Positions 1-7,720 of a DNA stretch of 64,000 nucleotides are shown piece after piece. The stretch is from Ignavibacteriae bacterium HGW-Ignavibacteriae-2 (GTDB lineage Bacteria > Bacteroidota > Ignavibacteria > Ignavibacteriales > Melioribacteraceae). Both the position numbers and the translations under genes were made by a program. Below the pieces are notes generated by a model that saw only the letters and a list, made by a program, of their open reading frames with translations, was not told the DNA's origin and searched no databases. The stretch spans positions 62,001 to 126,000 of the forward strand of contig PGYT01000002.1 of NCBI GenBank assembly GCA_002839805.1, given 5' to 3'. Position 1 is the stretch's first letter; each line of letters begins with the position of its first letter.

Positions 1-2747
1 AACGGATTAGGATAATTGTTGTGCAATTGAAATGTTACAGGCATAGCGGCAACATCTTCAACTGCTGTTGGACCGTCAACTACTTCTAAAAAGCCCCAGG
101 CGTGAGGACGTAACCAATCTTCATTCATATCAATTCCTTCTGGAGCAGCTACGCCGCCTACTTGAAGAATCAATGATCTTGACTCATCTCCTGCTGTCGG
201 ATCAAAGTCATTGTTATCAATTCTTAAAGGCAATTTCATTCCGTTATAGACGACAAAGTCTGAACCGTCTGCCACCAATGAATCGAGATTTAAACGAGCT
301 TCAATAATATACCCGTCGCCTGTAAATTTCTGGAATACGGTTGCTTCAACACCCGGAATTGCATCAACGCTGCCCGAACCTCCGGAGAGCGCAACTTCGC
401 CTCTGGAGGTAAAACCAATTCTCCAGTCGCCATTAGCATTATTGTAATTTTTAGCATGCCAGGAGCTTAGTTTTTCTGCATCGTAGAATCCCATGTAAAA
501 TTCGAGTGCATCGCCTTCCCAGGCTTGCATAGCTTCGTCTGTCCTTAGATCGTCATCTGTTACATCAGCGGAGATATACAAGTAATTATCATCAACAATC
601 ATTGTCGTTTTGAAATAGAGATCAGTTGATTCTTTTGTCCAACTCGCAGCCTGGGCACCACCCGCAGTTTCGGGTTCAATTTGATAGGCTACAAAAGGCT
701 CAAATTCGTCGGCTAACCCGTCCAATTGGAAAGTATCCCCAAAATTTGCAACATATTTTGCTTTCATTGTTACTGAAGATTGAATGCTTATAGGTCCTAC
801 TTTAGAATCATTTGTAAGTTCTGTTTCAACTCCGGCATCATTAGATGTGATTGCATAATAATAATCGTATACGCCGCCATCATTTGTCCAAGGTCTGTGC
901 GCGTATTTCTGCAAACCATGAGGAATGCCCATATATATTTTTGTTACCCCTGGAGCCTTAAGATCTGTAATGGGGCTTTTACTCATATAAATACTATAAG
1001 TTTCGGTACCTAGAGTATTATCAACCCAATCGAACCGAACTGTATTTACAACGTTTCCATTTTCAACTGTTGTAGATGCCGCTGAAGCGGTTAATTTTGG
1101 AGCAACAAGTTTTCCGGCAGGAGCTGGAATTCCTTCAAGAGTTAAATTGTCAAAATAAATTGATCCTTTAAATGTTGCTTCATTAGCAATATATAATTGC
1201 ATTCCAAGAGTTGCGGTTTTTGTCGGATCAATTTTTCCTGCAGTGGCTTCAGCAGCTATATCGAGCACCATCGAGTTCCACTGTCCGGCTTTCATACCTG
1301 CTGTAGAATCATTCGCTAGGAAGTAAGTGTATTCGAGCCATCCCGAACCTGAGATATCTGCCCCGCCTCCAATAACAAGACCGAATTGAGCGTTTTGTGG
1401 GAATCCTTCTGGTAACCAAACATCCAAAGATAATTTAGTGGCAGTTTTTCCGGTAGCTTGACTTAACATATTTATACCGTCACGGCTCATATAAGATTTG
1501 GGAGAAGCGATTGCCGCAGTTGTAGTGAAATCCATAGATAGTTCAAGAACACCCTGTGATCTGCCTGTTGGATCAGCGGCCCATACTAATGATTTTGTCG
1601 CAGGAGCCCAGGAAGCGAATTTAAAATCATTGGTTCCTGATGCTGCCGATTCAAAATTAATCATTACCCATTTTATTGCAGTATCTGTGCTTAATCCCAA
1701 AACATTATCTATGTAAATGTCACCTGACCAAGTTTTACTTTCTGTGGCAGCACCTTGTAAATTAAATTCAATACCGCATTTTTTTAGCTTAGTATAATCG
1801 GCACCGTTCGCGCCCCAAAATTCTAAATCAAGATATACTTTTACCCATTGTTCTTTAGGAAGATTTGCGCCCAAAAATCCTGTGTCTTTCCAATCCCAAT
1901 TATCAGTAGTTTGTGAAAATACTTTTAATAACAAATCATTAGGAGTATTTGCGGGAAGCCAAACATTATAAGCCAATACCTTACCTTCTAAACTTCCAAT
2001 AGAAGAAGTTGCGAAAGCCGCTTTTTCGTTTCCGTCGTTATTTGCAGTTAAACTCATTTTGAATACGCCGGCAGATTTTCCGGAAGGATCAGCCACTTGA
2101 CCGCTGGAGGCATCGTTAAGCATATTGCCCCATTCTTCCGCTGCAAAACCGTTTGGACCAGTTTCAAAATCTGCGTAAACTTTAGGCATTGAACCAAGTA
2201 TACTTACATTATCTATAAAAACGTCGCCCGACCAGCTTTTGTTTTCAGATGCTGCGCCTTGCAAATTAAATTCAATACCGAATTTTTTAACTTTGGTGTA
2301 ATCCGCACCATTGGCGGTTAAAAACTCTAGATCCAAATACACTTTAACCCATTTCTCTTTTACTAAATTTCCGCCAAGAAATACAATATCTTTCCAATCC
2401 CAATTATCAGTCGTTTGCGAAAAAACTTTCAATGTTAAATCTGCGGGAGTATTCGCTGGAAGCCAAACATCGTAAGAAACAACTTTGCCTCCTAAACTGC
2501 TTACAGCCGAAGTAGCAAAAGCGGCTTTTTCATTTCCATCATTATTAGCAGTTAAGCTCACCTTAAATACACCTGCAGTTCTGCCAGAGGGATCAGCAAC
2601 TTGCCCACTGGATGCATCATTAAGCATATTGCCCCATTCTTCTGCAGCGAAATTGTTAGGACCTGTTTCAAAATCTGCTATAACTTGAGCGAATGCCAGA
2701 CTATTCAATAAAATTAGCCAGGCAAAAATGTGTAAATATTTTTTCAT
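1..2747 (-). CDS. Secreted multi-domain carbohydrate-binding protein with type IX sorting tail (3' end cut by window)
   Basis: An open frame of 915 codons runs off the left edge without a stop. It starts at an ATG preceded by AGGAGGA and opens with a Sec signal peptide (MKKYLHIFAWLILLNSLAFA|Q). Residues 22-357 are two near-identical 168-residue jelly-roll-like modules; a more distant third module follows (about 358-540), then an Fn3-like domain (about 555-660) and a CBM9/DOMON-like domain (about 676-900). The last visible residues, HNNYPNP, are the beginning of a type IX secretion sorting domain, so only that tail is missing. No catalytic motif is seen. I infer a cell-surface or secreted polysaccharide-binding protein, probably for mannan, because it faces a GH26 gene across a shared control region. 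It could instead be an unrecognised hydrolase or an adhesin. Confidence 0.8.
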   Translation of the reverse strand, partial: MKKYLHIFAWLILLNSLAFAQVIADFETGPNNFAAEEWGNMLNDASSGQVADPSGRTAGVFKVSLTANNDGNEKAAFATSAVSSLGGKVVSYDVWLPANTPADLTLKVFSQTTDNWDWKDIVFLGGNLVKEKWVKVYLDLEFLTANGADYTKVKKFGIEFNLQGAASENKSWSGDVFIDNVSILGSMPKVYADFETGPNGFAAEEWGNMLNDASSGQVADPSGKSAGVFKMSLTANNDGNEKAAFATSSIGSLEGKVLAYNVWLPANTPNDLLLKVFSQTTDNWDWKDTGFLGANLPKEQWVKVYLDLEFWGANGADYTKLKKCGIEFNLQGAATESKTWSGDIYIDNVLGLSTDTAIKWVMINFESAASGTNDFKFASWAPATKSLVWAADPTGRSQGVLELSMDFTTTAAIASPKSYMSRDGINMLSQATGKTATKLSLDVWLPEGFPQNAQFGLVIGGGADISGSGWLEYTYFLANDSTAGMKAGQWNSMVLDIAAEATAGKIDPTKTATLGMQLYIANEATFKGSIYFDNLTLEGIPAPAGKLVAPKLTASAASTTVENGNVVNTVRFDWVDNTLGTETYSIYMSKSPITDLKAPGVTKIYMGIPHGLQKYAHRPWTNDGGVYDYYYAITSNDAGVETELTNDSKVGPISIQSSVTMKAKYVANFGDTFQLDGLADEFEPFVAYQIEPETAGGAQAASWTKESTDLYFKTTMIVDDNYLYISADVTDDDLRTDEAMQAWEGDALEFYMGFYDAEKLSSWHAKNYNNANGDWRIGFTSRGEVALSGGSGSVDAIPGVEATVFQKFTGDGYIIEARLNLDSLVADGSDFVVYNGMKLPLRIDNNDFDPTAGDESRSLILQVGGVAAPEGIDMNEDWLRPHAWGFLEVVDGPTAVEDVAAMPVTFQLHNNYPNP
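1677..2684 (-). repeat. In-frame tandem duplication of a 504-bp module
   Basis: Two consecutive copies of 504 bp (168 codons) lie at 2181-2684 and 1677-2180. Both encode DFETGPN(N/G)FAAEEWGNMLND...SLTANNDGNEKAAFATS...VFSQTTDNWDWKD...KVYLDLEF. Most residues are identical and the DNA matches closely (for example catattgcccc at 2121 and 2625), so the duplication is recent or kept uniform by conversion. It doubles a putative binding module. Confidence 0.9.
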
Positions 2748-2860
2748 TGTTCCTCCTGATGAATTATTAACTAAATGACGTTAACTTTTTTGGTTTGGTG
2801 GTTAAAGTAGATTTCAATATTAATTTATGAACCCAAATTTTAATTGAATGTTATAGTTAC

Positions 2861-2875
2861 ACATAAATAATGCCA
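2861..2875 (-). promoter_or_regulatory. TGGCAT-type (-24/-12-like) promoter element for the binding-protein gene
   Basis: On the minus strand this reads TGG-CATTATTTAT-GT. The TGG and the 10-base spacing to G match a sigma-54 promoter, but the -12 GC is GT. It lies 73 bp downstream of the palindrome at 2948-2964 and about 115 bp before the start codon. An extended -10 (TGnCATTAT) is the alternative reading. Confidence 0.4.
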
Positions 2876-2947
2876 GAAAAGGACTTGTTTATTATGGTCT
2901 TTTTATTGTAAAAAGAAAGAAAAATTTTAAAACGAAGTTTCATCAGA

Positions 2948-2964
2948 TTTATCAAAATGATAAA
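2948..2964. promoter_or_regulatory. Palindromic operator/enhancer, mannan regulon site 1
   Basis: TTTATCA-AAA-TGATAAA is a perfect 7-3-7 palindrome. The same arms occur at 14064-14080 and 18722-18738 and with one mismatch at 26632-26648, each time upstream of mannan genes. I did not find it elsewhere in the window. The cognate regulator is unknown. Confidence 0.65.
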
Positions 2965-3228
2965 ATTTATTATTAAGATAAAAGAAGAAATCTTATTTAA
3001 AATATTCTAATTAAGTGAACAGCAACAATGGAAAACAATTTATTTATGTTAATTAAAAATCAGACGCTTGTCAATAAAATGAATTCTTTGTAAATAAAGG
3101 CATATCCACCAACATTACCACTCTGAATACGAATATTGAGAATGCCGAATGGTGATTGTTGGTAATATTTCATATGGTTTTCTTTTTAATTCTTATAAAA
3201 GCGTATTTTAATATTTCCAAATAATTTC

Positions 3229-3243
3229 TGGCATAAATATTGG
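3229..3243 (+). promoter_or_regulatory. TGGCAT-type (-24/-12-like) promoter element for the GH26 lipoprotein gene
   Basis: It reads TGG-CATAAATATT-GG followed by C, close to the -24/-12 pattern but with GG or GGC in place of GC. It lies 130 bp before the ATG and about 265 bp downstream of palindrome site 1. The flank TTTCTGGCAT is shared with the minus-strand element at 2861-2875. Confidence 0.4.
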
Positions 3244-3372
3244 CTGAATAAGAGTAATGAGGTACTAATATTTGTGTAAGTAATTGTCATCAAATAAAAT
3301 TTATAGTATGGCTGAAAGAAAAAAGAAGTAAAAAAAATTTATTATTCCATTTTATTTGGAAAAGGAGACCTG

Positions 3373-4524
3373 ATGTATAAAAGGAAAAACCGACTTTTTA
3401 TTGTTTTAATTTCATGCAGCATATTTATATTAAACGCATGCTCCACGAGTGAAAAAGGTATAACCGAGACTGAAAAACCATTCGAAAAAACAAATGATTT
3501 TTTAGTGGATCACTACGCAACCAACGAAACACTTGCTTTATACAATAATCTGAAAATTGTTACTCAAAATGCTGTATTATTCGGACATCAGGATGATACT
3601 GCCTACGGAGTCGGCTGGAATACAGTTCTTGGCAGGTCGGATGTAAAAGAAGTTTGCGGAGATTATCCCGCAGTTTACGGATGGGATCTGGGTGATATAG
3701 GTAATAAATCAAATCTCGACGGTGTTAATTTCGAGAATATGAAAAGATGGATCAGAGAAGCCTATTCAAGAGGTGGAATTAATACTATCAGTATGCATCT
3801 GGATAATCCTGTTACAGGTAATAATGCCTGGGATAACAGCCCTGCAGTAGCCGCAATTCTGCCGGGAGGTTCTCATCATAATAATTATATTTCCACTCTA
3901 AAAAACGTTGCCGATTTTATGAAGGATATTAAAACTTCTAACGGTGAAAATATACCGATTCTTTTCAGACCATATCACGAACATAACCAAACCTGGAGTT
4001 GGTGGGGAAAATCCGCCTGCACCAGTGATGAATATAACCAACTTTGGCAAATGACAGTTGAGTATTTACGCGATACTATGGATGTTCATAATCTGTTGTA
4101 TATTATTTCGCCACAGGATTTATCGGATCAATTTGATTATTTTGAAAGATATCCGGGTGATGATTATGTCGATATATTCGGACTTGATTACTACCAATTA
4201 ACAAATCCGGCATCAATAACTAAACTGGGGAAATCACTTGATATAATTGCCTCTCTGGCCGAAAGCAGAGGTAAAATAAGCGCGTTAACGGAAGTTGGTA
4301 ATGAGAAATTAACGATAGATAATTGGTACACCGACTATCTATTAAAAGCTCTAATGTACAATGAAAATTCAAAAAAAACAGCATGGTGCCTTGCGTGGCG
4401 AAACTCAAATTCAAGTCATTATTTTGTGCCTTATCCGGGTGAAAAAAGCGTTATGAATTTTGTACAATTTTATAACGATCCCTTTACCATTTTTGAAAAC
4501 GATTTGCCGGATATGTATAAATAA
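3373..4524 (+). CDS. GH26 endo-beta-1,4-mannanase, lipoprotein
   Basis: Glycoside hydrolase family 26 mannanase that hydrolyses internal or terminal beta-1,4-mannosyl bonds. The start is supported by AAGGAG 6-8 bases before the ATG. The N-terminus is a lipoprotein signal with lipobox LNAC (Cys23), so it is likely anchored in the outer membrane or facing the periplasm. GH26 landmarks are GHQDDTAYGVGW (71-82), RPYHEH with acid/base Glu203 followed by the WSWWG aromatic site, GDDYVDIFGLDYY (262-274), and TEVG with nucleophile Glu307. It is a single-domain enzyme of normal length with no type IX tail. It is the only plus-strand gene of the first 14 kb and converges on the GH2/GH26 operon. It is very similar to the catalytic domain of the enzyme at 7721-9946, differing in anchoring. 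Confidence 0.93.
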   Translation: MYKRKNRLFIVLISCSIFILNACSTSEKGITETEKPFEKTNDFLVDHYATNETLALYNNLKIVTQNAVLFGHQDDTAYGVGWNTVLGRSDVKEVCGDYPAVYGWDLGDIGNKSNLDGVNFENMKRWIREAYSRGGINTISMHLDNPVTGNNAWDNSPAVAAILPGGSHHNNYISTLKNVADFMKDIKTSNGENIPILFRPYHEHNQTWSWWGKSACTSDEYNQLWQMTVEYLRDTMDVHNLLYIISPQDLSDQFDYFERYPGDDYVDIFGLDYYQLTNPASITKLGKSLDIIASLAESRGKISALTEVGNEKLTIDNWYTDYLLKALMYNENSKKTAWCLAWRNSNSSHYFVPYPGEKSVMNFVQFYNDPFTIFENDLPDMYK

Positions 4525-4613
4525 ATTACCGGATAAGTTTTTTAAGTATCTTAAAATTTGGTTTATTGCAACAAACAGTGTTTATATAATTAATGTTTTC
4601 CAGAATGGTAATT

Positions 4614-4648
4614 AATAGAATAGAAATCCTTAAGATTTATATTCTATT
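4614..4648 (+). terminator. Stem-loop terminator after the GH26 gene
   Basis: A 15-bp stem with one mismatch (arms around AATAGAATAGAAATC and its complement), a five-base loop CTTAA and a following T-run lie about 90 bases after the stop. It sits in the convergent gap and might also serve the minus-strand operon. A smaller palindrome (TTTTAAG-TAT-CTTAAAA) precedes it at 4540-4556. Confidence 0.6.
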
Positions 4649-4737
4649 TTTATAATTGATTAAAACAATTTTAAGTAAAGAGAAAAGTATTTGTTTTAAA
4701 ATTCATTTGATAATAATTACGAATTTAGCAGATGATT

Positions 4738-7665
4738 TTATTTTTCAGTATTTATAGAAACCAACACATGAGAATCCAAGTTATATCCCTCTGCCGTTAA
4801 ATTCATTTTACCCTTAATTGCTTTATCAAATTCAATATTTATAATTTTAACTTCGCCGGGCAGAAGTGTAAAATAACCATCATCAAAATAAGCAGGTAAA
4901 ATTCGCTGATCACTTTCTGCATTTCGTAGATTTAGTTTTACCGCCAAAGCTATTGAAGCCGAAGGATTAGTAATCTCCGCTTTAATTTTTATGTACTTTT
5001 TTTCTATTTCAATTTTTGTTTTTCCGGCTAGTTCAACTTTCGGCAGTTCGTTAAACTGTTTGAAATTTTTTTCACCCTCACCATTCCAGCGCCAATATAA
5101 ATTTTCCGATAAAATGTTTTTATATGAATCGAGGAGTTTCAATTTTACCAAATGCACAGCCGGCAAATCGCCGGGCCAAATGACGGTATAACAATCTGTT
5201 CTGTTGTTGGCTTTAAGATTAATATTTGTTTCTTTATTTAATATCCGTTTAGCATTTAAGTCGTACACTTCAAAAATAGCTTTTACATCCTGATATGATT
5301 TTAAAGTCGTATTAATTGTTGTCACTACATTATTATGTAAATTCAACTGAATATGAAGAGGCTCGCAGGCTTTTTTAGCTGCGTAATAAGAAGCAAAAGT
5401 TTCGTAATCTGAAGAATAAATCTGCCACATAGTGCTCGGCCAGGCGGGGTGACTCATCCAAATCAATAAACCGCTTGCGGCATTCCACATTTTACTATTC
5501 CATGATTCAAACATAGCACGGTGACTATCGTAGTTGACCATTTGGGCTTTTGTGCAAAACTCCTCCAGACTCTTCTGCGGTCCGCCATATAATTTATCAA
5601 TATCATTCCTGTAAGCAAATTGTCCATCGTGCAAATCATGGTAATACCAAACATCGCTTATAGGCCAAACATCTTCTGGCTCCATCATTGCCCTCATAGT
5701 TTCGGCGGTAGGTACAGAAGGTGTTCCAAGTTCTGTAGAGAATCCGTCAGCGCGTTCGGAATAATATTCGGACGGATTTTTAAGATAGTGCCATGGGCCG
5801 CTGGGACGAAGATTCAGATATCTTGAATTGGGCTGATAAAGTCTGGTGCCGTCCTCAGAGGCGATTATATTAGATAAACCTTCCTCTAAATCCGCCGGTG
5901 GATAACCTTCATTACGCGCGCACCAGATAACAATTGAAGGATGATTTCGGAATCGTTTTACAACATCTTTTGCATTATCTAAAAACAGTTCGTTATCATT
6001 AACATCAAGGTTCCAGCCTTCAGTTGAGAGCCAAAAATCATTCCATACCAACAAACCATATTCATCGCAAAGATCATAAAATATTTTCTCCGTGCTTTCA
6101 CCAGTCCAGTTGCGAATCATAGTAAAGTTAGCATCGCGCTGCAAACGAATATATGGCTCAAGTCTTTCTCTTGAAACTCGTTTTAATCCATCGTCCATAC
6201 CCCAATTTCCACCCTTGCAGTAAATACGCTGCCCGTTAACTTTTACAACCAGATGCGGTGAGCAATCAATATTTTCTCCGTCAGAAACAAGTGATGTATC
6301 CTTAATATTTCTAAGGGCTGGAATAACTGTACCCGGAGCGGCTTCGCGTAAGATTGTATTATCTAGAATTGGTCTGCCGGAGTCCAAAGCTTTAATAGGA
6401 TTATAGTCAATACGCCAGTTTTTCTTTTTGCCGGCGTCAATAGTCAAATCGTACGACAATTCACGAATACCAAACCGAACAGTTTTATAATCGGAGGTTA
6501 TTCCTTTATTATCTATGACGGTGAGATTAAGATTATACAAGTTTGCTTTACCATAACCATTTGGCCACCAAAGTTTCGGATTAACAAAACATAACTGCGG
6601 ATATTTATCGGGAGCAAAACTTACTGTTTTTGTTTCATTGGGTTTAAGCTGTAAAGATTGTTCGAAAGTAACTTCATCAATTACACCTTTTACGGAAAAA
6701 ATAGCTTCTTCAGAACAGTTATTTTTTATTTCAGTATTAATAGTCAAATACGCGGTTGTAGTATCGGGTAATAATAAATCTGTAATCACTTGCGGGTCGA
6801 TTAGGGTAATATTTCCAGATGATTTTATCGATACGTTTTGCCAAATACCAATATTTCTGTCCCTTATCCCGGGTATCCAATCCCACCCTTCGGAAGAAAT
6901 AAAAGTAGGTCCATCCAGACAAAGCACACCGCCATTAGGTCCTGTACCAGCAGCGGCGGATTCTTCATGTGGAATTCCCGGATTAGGCGGGGGAATTATA
7001 TAAACAGCCAGAACATTCGTGCCACTTATATTTATTTTGTCTGTGACATCAAAGGTTCCTCGTTTAAATGCTCCCGTTATTCTGCCAAGCAGATTACCAT
7101 TCAGCCATATATCGGCTTTGTAATTAATTCCGTCAAAGTTCAACCAGATTTTATTTCCCTTGTAATCCTTCGGCATAGTAAATGAAACTCTGTACCACCA
7201 TTCCTTTCTGCATAACGAATCGGGAATTGCAAGATTGTTAATGCCAAAATAGGGATCCGGATACACGCCCAGTTCAATTAAAGTGGTCAGCACTGTTCCG
7301 GGTACAGTAGCATTATACCATTCACCGGTATTAAAATCGGGTGTTGAAATATCTTTACCATCAGAAATAATTTTGGAAGCCTCTATCAGTTCCCATCCGC
7401 CGGAAATATTATAAGAGCCATCATTGTCAGAAATAAGTTTTGTTTGTTCGACAATTTTATTCTTTTGTACAGGCATCTTTATTTGCACTAATGATTGAGG
7501 AAGTGTTTTAGGATCCTGTGGTTCGCTTAAACCATAATTCTGACAATTAACATTTATAAAAATCAGTTGAAATACTATTAACTGATACGAAATCACTTTA
7601 GATATTTGTACGATTTTTTTACCGTATTCTATTTTTTTACTTAAAAAATATTTTTTAATCATCAT
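4738..7665 (-). CDS. GH2 exo-acting beta-glycosidase, beta-mannosidase / exo-beta-glucosaminidase-like
   Basis: Family 2 glycoside hydrolase of 975 residues. It has an N-terminal jelly roll (about 85-280), Ig-like segments, a TIM barrel (about 475-800) and a C-terminal beta domain. The acid/base is Glu586 in WCARNEG and the likely nucleophile is Glu645 in STELG. Sequence such as VPGTVLTTLIELGVYPDPYFG and GWDWIPGIRDRNIGIW resembles the exo-beta-D-glucosaminidase / endo-beta-mannosidase branch rather than the classical beta-mannosidase at 18771. The first 42 residues look like a long Sec signal (the Cys41 context NVNC is a poor lipobox). GGGAG precedes the ATG. It is last in a four-gene run (13852 -> 4738), 55 bases after the GH26 gene. 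Mannan context suggests release of mannose from non-reducing ends, but specificity cannot be settled by eye. Confidence 0.82.
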   Translation of the reverse strand: MMIKKYFLSKKIEYGKKIVQISKVISYQLIVFQLIFINVNCQNYGLSEPQDPKTLPQSLVQIKMPVQKNKIVEQTKLISDNDGSYNISGGWELIEASKIISDGKDISTPDFNTGEWYNATVPGTVLTTLIELGVYPDPYFGINNLAIPDSLCRKEWWYRVSFTMPKDYKGNKIWLNFDGINYKADIWLNGNLLGRITGAFKRGTFDVTDKINISGTNVLAVYIIPPPNPGIPHEESAAAGTGPNGGVLCLDGPTFISSEGWDWIPGIRDRNIGIWQNVSIKSSGNITLIDPQVITDLLLPDTTTAYLTINTEIKNNCSEEAIFSVKGVIDEVTFEQSLQLKPNETKTVSFAPDKYPQLCFVNPKLWWPNGYGKANLYNLNLTVIDNKGITSDYKTVRFGIRELSYDLTIDAGKKKNWRIDYNPIKALDSGRPILDNTILREAAPGTVIPALRNIKDTSLVSDGENIDCSPHLVVKVNGQRIYCKGGNWGMDDGLKRVSRERLEPYIRLQRDANFTMIRNWTGESTEKIFYDLCDEYGLLVWNDFWLSTEGWNLDVNDNELFLDNAKDVVKRFRNHPSIVIWCARNEGYPPADLEEGLSNIIASEDGTRLYQPNSRYLNLRPSGPWHYLKNPSEYYSERADGFSTELGTPSVPTAETMRAMMEPEDVWPISDVWYYHDLHDGQFAYRNDIDKLYGGPQKSLEEFCTKAQMVNYDSHRAMFESWNSKMWNAASGLLIWMSHPAWPSTMWQIYSSDYETFASYYAAKKACEPLHIQLNLHNNVVTTINTTLKSYQDVKAIFEVYDLNAKRILNKETNINLKANNRTDCYTVIWPGDLPAVHLVKLKLLDSYKNILSENLYWRWNGEGEKNFKQFNELPKVELAGKTKIEIEKKYIKIKAEITNPSASIALAVKLNLRNAESDQRILPAYFDDGYFTLLPGEVKIINIEFDKAIKGKMNLTAEGYNLDSHVLVSINTEK

Positions 7666-7720
7666 TACTCCCGCTGCATATATAAAGGGAAAGATACTTC
7701 AGAGGTTATTTAGAGAATAA

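Larger units (their letters stand above)
2748..3372. other. Divergent intergenic control region (625 bp)
   Basis: This AT-rich gap separates the minus-strand binding protein from the plus-strand GH26 gene and has no convincing gene. It holds one perfect 17-bp palindrome (2948-2964), one -24/-12-like element facing each gene (2861-2875 minus; 3229-3243 plus), and an imperfect inverted repeat around 3108-3170 (ACCAACA...TGTTGGT arms) of unknown role. Confidence 0.6.

Noticed and set aside
1677-2684. The 504-bp duplication as a CRISPR or insertion-element trace
   Set aside because: The repeats are coding, adjacent and lack spacers, terminal inverted repeats or a transposase.
3100-3175. Inverted repeat with ACCAACA/TGTTGGT arms as an attachment site or small RNA
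   Set aside because: The arms are imperfect and there is no integrase, tRNA end or promoter to support either idea.
6638-7185. Two plus-strand open frames of 115-121 codons
   Set aside because: Both are antisense to the GH2 gene, overlap each other and show no domain.
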